From Candidatus Nanopelagicales bacterium (GTDB lineage Bacteria > Actinomycetota > Actinomycetes > S36-B12), in the NCBI GenBank assembly GCA_028687755.1, contig JAQTZL010000002.1, positions 368,664 to 432,663 of the forward strand: a DNA stretch of 64,000 nucleotides, given 5' to 3'. This document shows positions 26,790-35,708 of the stretch, piece after piece; the first letter of the stretch is position 1, and each line of letters starts with the position of its first letter. Made by a program: the position numbers and the translations under genes. A model generated the notes under the pieces. That model was not told the DNA's origin, made no database searches, and saw only the letters and a program-made list of their open reading frames with translations.

Positions 26790-29213
26790 CTAAGGAACGA
26801 CAGGGTTCGCGGCAGGCAAGCGCAGTCGCTTGAGCAAGAGGGCGTTGATCGCAACCAGAAGGGATGAGCCTGACATCGTGAGCGCAGCGATCTCGGGTCG
26901 CAGCATGAGCCCGAAGGCGGGAACGAACAGACCCGCAGCGATGGGTAGTGCCACGGAGTTGTAGCCGATCGCCCATCCGAGGTTCTGACGCATCTTGCGC
27001 ACGGTGCCGCGACCAATCGAGATTGCGATGGCCACATCCAAAGGGTCCGAACGCATGAGCACTAGGTCAGCGGTTTCAATGGCGACATCTGTGCCTGCGC
27101 CGATGGCAATGCCGAGATCGGCCTGAGCCAGCGCCGGGGCGTCGTTGACACCGTCGCCAACCATGGCAACCTTGTCACCCCCAGCCTGCAGTTCGGCGAT
27201 CTTTGCCGCCTTGCCATCGGGAAGGACGCCGGCGATGACGTCGTCTATCCCCAGGTACTCGGCAATGCGCTGTGCCGTGGCCTCGTTGTCTCCGCTGAGC
27301 ATGATGACGCGCAGGTGCTGCTCGTGCAGCGCTTCCACTGCAGCTCGTGCAGTTTCGCGAACGGCGTCAGCCATAGCGATAACCGCGACCGTCTGGTGAT
27401 CGACGGCAACGAAAATCGCAGTGCGACCAGTGCCAGCGAGTCGTGCGCGATGATCCTGAAGTTCATCGGGGATAGGGATACCGACGGACTCCATGAAGCC
27501 CCGGGAGCCCACCGCCACAGCACGTCCACCGACGGTTGCTCGCGCGCCCTTGCCCGGGGTGCTGGAGAAGTCGTGTGCATCGGGAACGGCAATACCGTAT
27601 TCGTTGGCACGCGAAACGATCGCTCTGGCAAGTGGGTGTTCAGACAGCGCCTCCACGGACGCAGCCAGGGCCAGCAGTTCATTCTCGGCGAAGCCAGCCG
27701 CGATGACATCGGTTACCTCGGGTGCGCCACGTGTCAGAGTGCCAGTCTTATCCATCACGACGACATCTACATGTGCAGCGGCTTCAAGTGCGGAGGCATT
27801 CTTGAACAGCACTCCGCGCTGCGCACCAAGTCCGGTACCCACCATGATCGCAGTCGGAGTAGCCAGGCCAAGTGCGTCAGGACAGGTCACTACGACCACT
27901 GTGATTGCGAAGAGCATGGCTTGCTGGACCTCTGCACCACTGAGCATCCACGCCGCGAACGTCACAGTTCCGCCGATGAGGGCGACGAACACCAGCCAGA
28001 AGGCTGCGCGATCAGCTAGGCGCTGCCCAGGTGCCTTGGAATTCTGGGCTGTTTGCACCATGGCCACGATCTGCGCCAAAGCCGTGTCGGCACCGACTTT
28101 CGTGGCGCGCACCTGCAGCGTACCCGTGGTGTTGACCGAAGCGCCGATCACTGCGGAGCCGATGTTCTTGGTCACCGGCAGGCTTTCGCCTGTCACCATC
28201 GACTCGTCGATTTCAGAAGTCCCGATTTCGACTTCGCCGTCGACTGGGATCTTCGCACCCGGTCGAATCAGCAGCAGATCGTCGACAACCACGTCCGAAG
28301 TGGGGATCTCCAAGGTCTTACCGTCGCGCAGGATGATTGCTTTCGGAGGTGCCAACTCAAGCAGGGTGCGAATCGCCTCACTGGCGCCTCCTCGAGCGCG
28401 CATCTCCATCCAATGCCCCAACAGCACAAAAGACGTGAGCACTGTGGCTGCCTCATAGAACACTTCGCCGCCGCCAGCGAAGGTCACGTAGACGCTGTAG
28501 CCCCAGCCAGCCCCTACTGCAACGGCAACCAGCACCATCATGTCCAGAGTGCGCGCCCGAAGGGCACGAAACGCTCCATCGAAGAAGATCCAAGCCGAGT
28601 AGAAGATCACTGGGAGGCTCAAGAAGAACGCGAAGACATCGTCGCGCAATCCGAACGGCGCGGGCACCGTGAAGTTGAGCACTTCCCGGCCTATTGGTGA
28701 CCAGAGCAGGATCGGCACGGAAAGCAGAGCAGCGACGAGGAAGCGTCTGCGCATGTCGGCGACCATCGACGCCATTGACGTACCCGGGTGATGACCGCCG
28801 TGACCCATTGCGTCATGCGAACTCATCGGCTGGCTCTTGTCGGTGTGGGCTTGGTGTCCGGTGTGGGCTTGGTGTCCGACGTGGGTGTTCATGCCTGCTG
28901 ATGTTTGTTGGGAGCCCAGCTCGGCATCATTCGATGCGCTTTTGGTGAAGGCCTCCGGCTCTGCGAGTGGATCGCACATGTGGTCGGGGACTGATGCGCC
29001 GGAGCAATGCAGTCCACACTCCCGTACCCATTCGGATAGCTCCTGCAATGTGGTCACCGAAGTGTCGTAGTCGATGGTTGCGGTCTGGGCAGTGGGATTG
29101 AAATCTACGTGCATGACACCCGGGCGCTGCCCGAGAGTTTTCTCGGCGACCACTTTAGAGCTAGCCCACTGTTGGCCGCTGGCGACCAAGGTGACTGTGC
29201 GGCTTTCGCTCAT
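26790..29213 (-). CDS. copper-type P1B ATPase with CPD motif and His-rich N-terminus
   Basis: 807 residues. An N-terminal HMA-like domain (~1-70) has lost the usual CxxC and retains CGLHC; a His-rich linker (~108-148, with [13 protein letters not shown] and [12 protein letters not shown]) follows. The transport helix carries [11 protein letters not shown] (~444), a CPD in place of CPC. DKTGTLT (~487), SEHPLARA, and [10 protein letters not shown] complete a functional pump. The CPD subtype occurs in copper/silver-type ATPases; the exact ion is not settled by sequence. Last gene of the minus operon that begins with the multicopper oxidase, 60 bases after the propeller lipoprotein. Confidence 0.88.
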   Translation of the reverse strand: MSESRTVTLVASGQQWASSKVVAEKTLGQRPGVMHVDFNPTAQTATIDYDTSVTTLQELSEWVRECGLHCSGASVPDHMCDPLAEPEAFTKSASNDAELGSQQTSAGMNTHVGHQAHTGHQAHTDKSQPMSSHDAMGHGGHHPGTSMASMVADMRRRFLVAALLSVPILLWSPIGREVLNFTVPAPFGLRDDVFAFFLSLPVIFYSAWIFFDGAFRALRARTLDMMVLVAVAVGAGWGYSVYVTFAGGGEVFYEAATVLTSFVLLGHWMEMRARGGASEAIRTLLELAPPKAIILRDGKTLEIPTSDVVVDDLLLIRPGAKIPVDGEVEIGTSEIDESMVTGESLPVTKNIGSAVIGASVNTTGTLQVRATKVGADTALAQIVAMVQTAQNSKAPGQRLADRAAFWLVFVALIGGTVTFAAWMLSGAEVQQAMLFAITVVVVTCPDALGLATPTAIMVGTGLGAQRGVLFKNASALEAAAHVDVVVMDKTGTLTRGAPEVTDVIAAGFAENELLALAASVEALSEHPLARAIVSRANEYGIAVPDAHDFSSTPGKGARATVGGRAVAVGSRGFMESVGIPIPDELQDHRARLAGTGRTAIFVAVDHQTVAVIAMADAVRETARAAVEALHEQHLRVIMLSGDNEATAQRIAEYLGIDDVIAGVLPDGKAAKIAELQAGGDKVAMVGDGVNDAPALAQADLGIAIGAGTDVAIETADLVLMRSDPLDVAIAISIGRGTVRKMRQNLGWAIGYNSVALPIAAGLFVPAFGLMLRPEIAALTMSGSSLLVAINALLLKRLRLPAANPVVP

Positions 29214-29273
29214 GACTGTTGTCCGTTCTACTTGTCCGAAGTCAATTGGGCGGGCATCCGCGATCGTCGGTGA

Positions 29274-30218
29274 TCATGCGGAGTGGTTATTGATTGCCAG
29301 TCGATCAACGAATGTGCGACCACCATCATTGGACTCGACAACGACATCTCCTACCAGCGCAACAACCTTCTCGTTTAGAGAAGCCAGCGCAGTGGGTTGA
29401 GCAGCCAGGTTGCCGCGCGGCGTCCAGGTGAGTCCGTCGTCTGCTGAGAAGTAGATGTTGCCGTCAGTCCCAGCTCCATAGATCCCTGAGTCGGTCGCAG
29501 ACAGTAATGCCAACAATGGCGCTTCAGCTGGCTGGGAAGTGAATGAAGCACCACCATTGGTGCTGCGGATGAGTCCCTGCTGCGTTGTGCCAATCACGAT
29601 CGACGTGTTACCGGGGGCCATGGCGAGGTCGAACAGTGGTGGGGTTCCGAGTTGCTTCCAGGTGCGCCCAAGGTCTTCGGTTCGCCAAAGCACGCCATCA
29701 GCGGAAGCGATGCCCATCACGATGGAACCGTCGGCAACCAGGCGGTGGAAATCGACTTGTCCCCTCAGTGAGTCCATCTTCCAGGTGCGCCCACCATCAG
29801 TGGACAAACCGAGTCCAAGGTCCGATGGCGCCTGCATGTCTGGACCTGGATGCCCTGATGCAAGCCACGTGGTGCCCGTGCGCGCCAAGCCCATCACGTC
29901 GAAGACCTCTGCGGTCACTCGCTCCGGTTGCTGTCCTGGCTTCTGACTCCAAAGGCCATCGTGCGTGCCCAGGTAGATGCTGTCGCGGTCGAGCAAGAGA
30001 TTGTGGACGTGCCCTGTCAGGGAGGCTGTACTTATCGTGTCTTCAGCTGCTTGTGAGGGGCCGGAATCAGGTTGCTCGATGTTCGCTGGAGCGCTGGCAG
30101 GCGCTTGCGGTGTGGGGCCGGCGGTTGTCGATGAGCAGGCCGCCAGGAGGGTCGCTGCGCTGGCCGCGCCAAGGACGAGCACAACCGTTCGTCCTTTGAC
30201 TCTCTGACGGTAGATCAT
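29274..30218 (-). CDS. F510_1955-type beta-propeller lipoprotein (copy 1)
   Basis: 314 residues. Lipobox ATLLAACSST (Cys ~28), a short S/P-rich linker, then a sialidase/BNR-like beta-propeller with repeated Asp-box motifs: LSTDGGRTWKMD, RTEDLGRTWKQLG, RSTNGGASF, FSADDGLTWTPRG, ESNDGGRTF. No sialidase catalytic residues are evident, so a binding or structural role is likelier than hydrolysis. Its ATG overlaps the CopZ stop by 4 bases. Paralogue at 44113-45057 in the same order after CopZ. Proteins of this type recur beside CopZ and DUF305 in actinobacterial copper clusters. Confidence 0.82.
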   Translation of the reverse strand: MIYRQRVKGRTVVLVLGAASAATLLAACSSTTAGPTPQAPASAPANIEQPDSGPSQAAEDTISTASLTGHVHNLLLDRDSIYLGTHDGLWSQKPGQQPERVTAEVFDVMGLARTGTTWLASGHPGPDMQAPSDLGLGLSTDGGRTWKMDSLRGQVDFHRLVADGSIVMGIASADGVLWRTEDLGRTWKQLGTPPLFDLAMAPGNTSIVIGTTQQGLIRSTNGGASFTSQPAEAPLLALLSATDSGIYGAGTDGNIYFSADDGLTWTPRGNLAAQPTALASLNEKVVALVGDVVVESNDGGRTFVDRLAINNHSA

Positions 30219-30433
30219 GCGGAAACGAGCGTGTAGCCCGCCTCCACGATGGCGCTATTGATATCAGCGTTCCCAATCTCGATCGCGCTGGTGATATGCA
30301 CTTGAGAGAGTTCGCCGGCATGAAGGTCGACGTAGACCTCGGTGACGCCATCAATCTTCGTCACCTCTTCGATGACGGCGCTGACGCAGTGGGCGCAAGT
30401 CATGCCTTGCACGGCATAAGTGGACGAGCTCAT
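30215..30433 (-). CDS. copZ: CopZ-like copper chaperone (copy 1)
   Basis: 72 residues, a single HMA domain with the metal site GMTCAHC at ~10-16 and the fold's usual DGVTEVYVDLHAGEL strand. It binds Cu(I) in the cytoplasm and hands it to the P-type ATPase or regulator. The 3' end overlaps the propeller gene start; upstream is DUF305 copy 3. ATG with GGAGAATC just before it. Confidence 0.92.
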   Translation of the reverse strand: MSSSTYAVQGMTCAHCVSAVIEEVTKIDGVTEVYVDLHAGELSQVHITSAIEIGNADINSAIVEAGYTLVSA

Positions 30434-30468
30434 GTTGATTCTCCTTGTACTTGAGTTGGTCTGCCGAC

Positions 30469-31074
30469 CTACTTTGCCAGTAACTGTTTCATGGTGCTGA
30501 TTTCGGCATTCTGTCCGGAGATGATGGCCTGAGCCATTTTCTTCACATCAGCGTTCTTGGTGGTCTTCAACACCTGCTTGGCATCCGTGATCGCCCCTTG
30601 ATGGTGCGCGATCATCATCTGCAACCACATCGTGTCGAAGCTGGCGCCGTGTGCGTGCGACAGGTTGGTCATCTGGGTGTCAGTCATCATTCCGGGCGAC
30701 GTTGAGCCCATGTCCATGCCAGGCATTGTTGAATTTGAGCTCGCGGTCACGGACGCCCCCCAACCCTTGAGCCATCCCTGCATTTTGTTGATCTCTGGCT
30801 TTTGTGCCGCCTTTATTTGTGTGGCCAGGGTGATGACCTGCTGAGACTTAGCGTTCTTAAGTGCCAAATCTGCCATCTGAACGGCCTGCTGATGGTGGGG
30901 GACCATCATTTGAGTGAAGGAAATGTCGCCCTTGCTTCCCTTGCTCATCATGGTTGAACTGGATGACATGGGCGATGGAGAGCTGGCCGCAAATGCGATT
31001 CCGGTCGAGCCCCCGGCCAGAAGAGCGGTGATCGTTAACGCGCTGCAGGTAGCGGCGGCGATACGTCTGTTCAT
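30469..31074 (-). CDS. DUF305 secreted protein (copy 3)
   Basis: 201 residues. Signal peptide ending in IAFAASS (no lipobox Cys, unlike copies 1 and 2), then S/M-rich residues. Metal-face motifs MMVPHHQQAVQMADLAL and MWLQMMIAHHQGAITDA, plus a Met-rich spacer STMPGMDMGSTSPGMM. It lies between the multicopper oxidase (37 bases upstream) and copZ, so it is co-transcribed in the copper operon. Nearest relative is copy 4 at 45304-45921. Confidence 0.88.
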   Translation of the reverse strand: MNRRIAAATCSALTITALLAGGSTGIAFAASSPSPMSSSSTMMSKGSKGDISFTQMMVPHHQQAVQMADLALKNAKSQQVITLATQIKAAQKPEINKMQGWLKGWGASVTASSNSTMPGMDMGSTSPGMMTDTQMTNLSHAHGASFDTMWLQMMIAHHQGAITDAKQVLKTTKNADVKKMAQAIISGQNAEISTMKQLLAK

Positions 31075-31110
31075 TGAAATGACTCCTTGGGTTGAGTGAG
31101 GTATATGGGA

Positions 31111-32601
31111 TCAGGCGGCGTAGTCGAGGCGAGTCATCATCCCGGCTTCAGCGTGGTAGGCGTTGTGGCAGTGGACCATCCATTTGCCGGGATTGTCGGC
31201 GACCAGATCGACGTTGACGGCCCCCATAGGAGGCACCAACACAGTGTCCTTCCGGGGCCCCGTGCCACCTGCGTCGCCGATCTGAAAGCTATGTCCGTGT
31301 ACGTGGATCGGGTGGGACATCATGGTGGCGTTCCTGATGCGAAGTCGCCCTGCCTGTCCTGCCTCAATGGTCAGTGGGGTCGCGTTCTCGTAGGTAGCAC
31401 CATTGATCGTCCACTCGTAACTCGCCATGCTGCCCCCAAGAGCGAGATCCTGGCTCGTTTCCGGATCTCGAGGTGGCAGGGCTGTACCAGCCGCTGCTGA
31501 AAGAGAGGCAACAGTCAAAGGATCTCCAGTGAGTTCACTTGGCTTGAATGACGCGGCTGGAACTGGGCCGCCTCCGGTGCGCACCAGGGCTCGGGCTACG
31601 CCCAATTTGCCCAGAGGCTCGGCAACGAAGGGGAACACTCCGTCCTTGAGGGTGACGATCGCGTCGTATCGCTCGCCCATCCCAATGCGCAAAGACGCAG
31701 TGGACACAGGCTGGACTTGATAGCCATCGGTGTGCGTGATCTGCAAGTCGTGTCCCGCAAGCGCGACCGTGAAGATGGTGTCAGCCGAGGAGTTGATGAT
31801 GCGCATGCGAACCCGCTGACCTGGCTTCGCCGCCAATGTCTGTGGGTCGCTCGGTGCACGCCCGTTGATCAAATAGAGGGGGTAGGAGACATCTCCACCG
31901 TCGCCACCCATGCCACCCATGCCACCCATGCCACCCATGCCGCCCATCCCGCCCATCCCGCCCATCCCGCCCATGTCACCCATCCCGGCATCGCTCGCGG
32001 CCAGAAGCTGGGCGAGTATCTGTTCGGGGCTCGTGCCGACGCCATCGGTCCAGTCATCGAGAACCAGAACCCACTCGGCGTCATAGGCGCCCGGTTCATT
32101 TGGATCATCCACGATGAACGGGGCGTACAGTCCGCGATCCAGTTGCATGGGGTGATGCGGGTGAAACCAGTGAGTGCCCGCATCGGGAATCACGAAGTCG
32201 AAGTCAAAACTTCCGCCGGCAGGTGTCTCTGGAGTGGTGACACCTGGCACGCCGTCCATCGCATTGCCTATTGCCAAGCCGTGCCAGTGCACGCTGGTTG
32301 GCACAGGCAAGTTGTTCTTGAATGCGACTTGCACGCGATCACCGGCCGTGGCTCGCAATGGCACCCCGGGAATGCTGTCGCCGTACGCCCAAGTGCTCAC
32401 CACGCGTCCACCCAGGTCGACTTGTGTGGAGCGCGCTTCTAGCGTCAACTTGCGCAAGCGCCCCGTGGCAACGATGGGGGTTGGGCTGAGACTTGAAAGG
32501 GACGCGGCGCCATTCGGAGCTGCGTTACTGCAGGCCGAAAGACCTAACAATGCGCCAGCTCCTAAGAATCCGTACGTGAACTGTCTTCGCGTCACATTCA
32601 C
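31111..32601 (-). CDS. multicopper oxidase, Tat-exported, Met/Gly-rich loop
   Basis: About 496 residues from the GTG at 32601 (GAGGAG six bases upstream). An open frame continues to 32778, but it runs through the regulatory box, so that start is wrong. A twin-arginine-like signal (VTRRQFTYGFLGAGALLGLS) and a lipobox-like LSAC are present. Copper ligands: HWHG (~106), HPHH, HPIHVHGH, and HCH in MVHCHNAYH with downstream Met for the type-1 site. An unusual GGM tandem repeat (GMGDMGGMGGMGGM...) lies in a loop like the Met-rich copper entry of CueO. It probably oxidises Cu(I) outside the cell. First gene of the copper operon. Confidence 0.9.
   Translation of the reverse strand: MNVTRRQFTYGFLGAGALLGLSACSNAAPNGAASLSSLSPTPIVATGRLRKLTLEARSTQVDLGGRVVSTWAYGDSIPGVPLRATAGDRVQVAFKNNLPVPTSVHWHGLAIGNAMDGVPGVTTPETPAGGSFDFDFVIPDAGTHWFHPHHPMQLDRGLYAPFIVDDPNEPGAYDAEWVLVLDDWTDGVGTSPEQILAQLLAASDAGMGDMGGMGGMGGMGGMGGMGGMGGMGGDGGDVSYPLYLINGRAPSDPQTLAAKPGQRVRMRIINSSADTIFTVALAGHDLQITHTDGYQVQPVSTASLRIGMGERYDAIVTLKDGVFPFVAEPLGKLGVARALVRTGGGPVPAASFKPSELTGDPLTVASLSAAAGTALPPRDPETSQDLALGGSMASYEWTINGATYENATPLTIEAGQAGRLRIRNATMMSHPIHVHGHSFQIGDAGGTGPRKDTVLVPPMGAVNVDLVADNPGKWMVHCHNAYHAEAGMMTRLDYAA
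31902..31983 (-). repeat. 9-bp tandem repeat encoding GGM units in the oxidase
   Basis: About nine copies of a 9-bp unit (top strand GCCACCCAT and GCCCATCCC variants) in frame, giving GMGGMGGMG. Expansion or loss of units would change the length of the Met-rich loop without shifting the frame. Confidence 0.8.
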
Positions 32602-32677
32602 TTGGCTCTCCTCGTCGAGTTGGAATCGTCGATATGAACCATCCTCCTGGCGCCCGATGGCGAAATTCCGAAGAGTT

Positions 32678-32694
32678 GATGAAGATCTGATCAA
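32678..32694 (-). promoter_or_regulatory. direct-repeat regulatory box for the oxidase-DUF305-CopZ-propeller-ATPase operon
   Basis: Minus-strand TTGATCAGATCTTCATC, with GAGGAT (32646-32641) 31 bases downstream and the oxidase GTG at 32601. Forms an inverted pair with the plus-strand box at 32711. Confidence 0.8.
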
Positions 32695-32710
32695 GGTCAG
32701 ATCGCTGTGC

Positions 32711-32727
32711 TTGACCAGATCTTCATC
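32711..32727 (+). promoter_or_regulatory. direct-repeat regulatory box for the SHOCT-RR-HK operon (copy 1)
   Basis: TTGACCAGATCTTCATC, then GACAAT (32759-32764) after exactly 31 bases. Head-to-head with the box at 32678, so the two-component genes appear to control their own promoter and the divergent copper operon. Confidence 0.8.
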
Positions 32728-32811
32728 AACTCTCTGCCATTGCGACATCCGAAGTGGGGACAATGAACATTGGTACAAGCCGCATACGGCGGCAGTTAGG
32801 GAGGTCCGGCC

Positions 32812-33075
32812 ATGATGTGGTGGGTTGGAAATGGTTGGGATGCGGGAGGCTGGTGGGGTATGGGTTTCATGATGGTGTTTTGGATCGTGCTAATCGGCTT
32901 GGGCATTTGGGCCATCGTCCGGTTCACTTCAGGTCAGGGTTCTTCGACGGCTGTTTCAGCAGAGTCGCCTAGAGCGATCCTTGATCGTCGGTTTGCCAAT
33001 GGTGAGATCGATGCAAAAGCGTATGCGGAGGCGCGGCGGTTGCTCGAGATCTCAGGATCCGCCACAAGTGGCTGA
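32812..33075 (+). CDS. small membrane protein with SHOCT domain (copy 1)
   Basis: 87 residues. A W/G/M-rich start (MMWWVGNGWDAGGWWGMGF), one membrane helix (FWIVLIGLGIWAIVRF), then a SHOCT module (ILDRRFANGEIDAKAYAEARRLL), a short helical oligomerisation motif. The Trp/Met-rich head could sense or bind metal at the membrane face. It overlaps the response regulator start and has an equivalent at 46200-46469 in front of the same gene pair, so it is a fixed partner of this two-component system. Confidence 0.82.
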   Translation: MMWWVGNGWDAGGWWGMGFMMVFWIVLIGLGIWAIVRFTSGQGSSTAVSAESPRAILDRRFANGEIDAKAYAEARRLLEISGSATSG

Positions 33076-33769
33076 CTCGCTTCGCGTACTCGTTGTTGAC
33101 GATGAGGTCCCTTTGACGAGCGTCATCAGTAGTTATCTGGAACGCGAAGGCTTCCAGGTAGTGCTGGCCCATAGCGGTCCCGCGGCTGTCGAAATGGCTC
33201 GCATTCATCGTCCGAATCTGATTGTCCTAGATGTGATGCTTCCCGGCTTTGATGGAATAGAGGCCTGCAGGCTCATACGGCAGTTCACCGACGCCTACAT
33301 CATCATGCTGACCGCACGAGACGAAGATGTCGACAAAGTCCTCGGCCTGACTATGGGAGCAGACGACTACCTCGTCAAGCCTTTCTCACCGCGAGAACTC
33401 ATCGCTCGGATACGAGCGATGCTGCGCCGGCCACGCTCGTCTATCATGGTCTCCAGCCCCCAGCCACCAATGTCCCTCCTCGGGCTGGACGTCGACGTCC
33501 AATCACGCATCGTCAGCCTCGAAGGCGCGTCCATAGATCTCACGAGAACAGAGTTCGACCTGTTGGTCGCGCTGATGACGAGGCCACGAGCGGTCTTGAC
33601 ACGTCGACAACTCATCGAGGCCGTGTGGGGTCCGGGTTGGATGGGGGACGAGCACGTCGTCGATGTCCACATTGCTCATCTGCGAACAAAACTTGGCGAC
33701 AACGCAGGCACCCCGAGATTCATCCGAACGGTGAGGGCAGTTGGGTACGGGCTCGTGGCACCCGCATGA
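33068..33769 (+). CDS. OmpR-family response regulator (copy 1)
   Basis: 233 residues from the GTG at 33068 inside the end of the SHOCT gene (frame open upstream, but the copy at 46462 begins at the matching MADGLRVLVVDDE). Receiver domain with VDDE acidic pocket, phospho-Asp in LIVLDVMLPGFDG, T/S at MLTARDED, and K in YLVKPFSPRE; C-terminal winged helix LTRTEFDLLVALM to RFIRTVRAVGYGL. Members of this family bind direct repeats 10-11 bp apart, matching the boxes found here. The kinase gene follows with a 4-base overlap. Confidence 0.9.
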   Translation: MADSLRVLVVDDEVPLTSVISSYLEREGFQVVLAHSGPAAVEMARIHRPNLIVLDVMLPGFDGIEACRLIRQFTDAYIIMLTARDEDVDKVLGLTMGADDYLVKPFSPRELIARIRAMLRRPRSSIMVSSPQPPMSLLGLDVDVQSRIVSLEGASIDLTRTEFDLLVALMTRPRAVLTRRQLIEAVWGPGWMGDEHVVDVHIAHLRTKLGDNAGTPRFIRTVRAVGYGLVAPA

Positions 33770-34884
33770 AACGGCCGCACAAGTTCGCCAGTCGAATGTT
33801 GCTGGTTCAGTCCATCGTTGTTGGGATTGGCGCAGCCACACTAATTTTGACAGCGTGGTTGGTGGCGCCGCCGCTGTTCCATTATCACCTAAGCCACCTC
33901 GGCCTCGTCTCGCCTGATGCTCTCGTCCACTCGGAGGAGGCCTTTGCTTTCTCCTTCGTCATTGCCGTTGTCGTTGCCTCGATCGTCTCCGTCGCGGCTG
34001 CAGGTGCGATGTCATGGTTTCTGGTGCGACGCGTGTCTCGGCCCATTGAGGAGCTAGCTGCCGCAGCCGAGGGAGTAGCCGCGGGGCGATTCGATGTAGT
34101 AGTCCCAGATGCCGGGTTTAGTAGTGAGTTGGAACAACTGTCACGATCATTCAGGCAAATGGCCATCAAACTTGGCGAGTCAGAAGCAACGCGCTCCCGA
34201 TTGTTAGCCGACCTGACGCACGAGCTGCGCACGCCCCTAGCCACTCTTGAAGCTTACGTCGACGGGCTCGAAGATGATGTCCTGGAGGCTGACAGTGAGG
34301 CATGGGCGACGATGCGAGCCCAGGTGCATCGACTTCGACGTCTTGCTGAAGATTTGCGCGAGGTTTCCGCAGCCGAGGAGCATGCTCTTGGTTTGGTACT
34401 AAGGCCTCTGGATCTGGGTATGACCTGTGCGGCGGCGGTGGCAGCTGCAGGTCCCCGATTCCAAACCCGAGGCGTCGAACTGGAATTCGGTGCGGGTAGA
34501 CCTTCACTGCCAATAGTTGGTGATGAGCTTCGGCTGCAACAAGTACTTGCGAATCTGCTTGAGAATGCGTTGCGTCATACTCCGCCAGGCAAGACCGTCA
34601 CGGTGAAGACCTTCGTGAGCGGACTGTCCGCGTGTGCTGAGGTGAGCGATGAAGGAGAAGGCTTTCCTCCCAATCTTAATGAACGCATCTTCGAGCGCTT
34701 CCATCGTGGCGATTCTTCTCGTCTAGCAACGAGTACCAGTGGCAGCGGATTGGGTCTCACTATTGCTCGAGCCATCGTTCAGGATCATGGAGGATCGCTG
34801 ACAGCCGCAAGCGATGGAATCGAAATGGGAGCACGATTCACGCTCCGCTTACCAATTGACACCAACAATTCCCTTGCGTCTTGA
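33766..34884 (+). CDS. membrane sensor histidine kinase (copy 1)
   Basis: 372 residues from the ATG overlapping the regulator stop (ATGA). Two membrane helices (~15-35 and ~68-90) enclose a short ~32-residue outside loop with a His cluster (FHYHLSHLGL). HAMP (RRVSRPIEELAAAAEGVAAG), DHp with the phospho-His in LTHELRTPLATLEA, and the catalytic domain with N-box QVLANLLENALRHTP, G1 (VSDEGEGFP) and SGSGLGLTIARAIV. The short sensor loop resembles CopS/CusS-type metal sensors only loosely; the copper signal is inferred from the operon context. Confidence 0.9.
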   Translation: MKRPHKFASRMLLVQSIVVGIGAATLILTAWLVAPPLFHYHLSHLGLVSPDALVHSEEAFAFSFVIAVVVASIVSVAAAGAMSWFLVRRVSRPIEELAAAAEGVAAGRFDVVVPDAGFSSELEQLSRSFRQMAIKLGESEATRSRLLADLTHELRTPLATLEAYVDGLEDDVLEADSEAWATMRAQVHRLRRLAEDLREVSAAEEHALGLVLRPLDLGMTCAAAVAAAGPRFQTRGVELEFGAGRPSLPIVGDELRLQQVLANLLENALRHTPPGKTVTVKTFVSGLSACAEVSDEGEGFPPNLNERIFERFHRGDSSRLATSTSGSGLGLTIARAIVQDHGGSLTAASDGIEMGARFTLRLPIDTNNSLAS

Positions 34885-34924
34885 TTTGGCAGACGTGCCC
34901 TCTTGTTAAATCGGTCAGGTGATC

Positions 34925-34941
34925 TTGAGTAGATCTTGATG
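34925..34941 (+). promoter_or_regulatory. direct-repeat regulatory box upstream of the GNAT-M15 operon
   Basis: TTGAGTAGATCTTGATG, two TTGA half-sites 11 bp apart; GATGTT follows after 32 bases and the GNAT ATG is at 34986. Confidence 0.65.
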
Positions 34942-34985
34942 CGGGCTAGAGGCTTCCTTGCCGATTTCCATGGGATGTTCGCAAA

Positions 34986-35708
34986 ATGGCACCGGCTCTT
35001 CCAGATAACGCGTCTACAGGTCAGGATTCAACAGTTCCCTCGAACGGGGCATGGGGCTTCGAACTGAGGGAACTGCGCGAGAGTGATCTTCCGGCCGTCG
35101 TTGAGCGCCATAGGCAGCAGTTCCCAGACGGGTTTTACTCCCAGCTTGGTTCCAAATTTGTTCATGCCTACTTCCGCCAGTACTTGCGGTCTGCAGGGTC
35201 CACTGGGTTGGTGGCGACGGAAGCGGGCTCGAATGAGATCGTTGGGTATCTCATTGGGACGGTAGATGAGCGCCAACATGACCGTGATATGTACCTTCGT
35301 TCAGCGCCAGTCCTTGCATATGCGGGAGTGATGGCGCTGGCTTTACGCCCTGCGGAATTGGTCGTGTTCATCCGTACGCGTGCGTTCAGGTATGCCCGTC
35401 GGTATTTTCGGGGGATTGTGCGAGCATTCGACCGCTCTCAAGTCGAGCCGCAAGTTGGAGAATTGCTGTATATCTACACAGCGCCAAGTCATCGCAAAAA
35501 GGGGTGCGGCGCTGTTCTTTTGCGCGGTTTGGTCGAGCAGGCGCAGCGTGCGAACACCGCCCGCATCGATCTGGTGACCGAGCAGGACAATGCCACGGCG
35601 CGCGAGTTCTACGCTCATCGCGGGTGGAAGGAATCAGGCACCTTCACTGCTAGGGATGGGCGCGAATTGCTGCGTATTGAGTTCGCTCTGACAGGGTCAG
35701 CCGTTTGA
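34986..35708 (+). CDS. GNAT-family N-acetyltransferase
   Basis: 240 residues. A GNAT fold with acetyl-CoA-binding motif A visible as LLYIYTAPSHRKKGCGAVLL and motif B ATAREFYAHRGWKESG. An insertion of ~50 residues rich in R and Y (IRTRAFRYARRYFRGIVRAF) sits between the N-terminal strands and motif A, longer than in typical GNATs. The substrate cannot be told from sequence. It shares a transcript with the next gene (TTG start within its stop), and the upstream box places both in the copper regulon. The M15 partner hints at a cell-wall substrate, which is inference. Confidence 0.8.
   Translation: MAPALPDNASTGQDSTVPSNGAWGFELRELRESDLPAVVERHRQQFPDGFYSQLGSKFVHAYFRQYLRSAGSTGLVATEAGSNEIVGYLIGTVDERQHDRDMYLRSAPVLAYAGVMALALRPAELVVFIRTRAFRYARRYFRGIVRAFDRSQVEPQVGELLYIYTAPSHRKKGCGAVLLRGLVEQAQRANTARIDLVTEQDNATAREFYAHRGWKESGTFTARDGRELLRIEFALTGSAV

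Noticed and set aside
31902..31983. CRISPR array or satellite at the short tandem repeats
   Set aside because: Units are 9 bp, contiguous and in frame within the oxidase gene; there are no spacers.
32602..32778. Longer N-terminus of the multicopper oxidase
   Set aside because: The extension runs through the regulatory box and promoter; the GTG at 32601 has a good ribosome site and begins the Tat signal.
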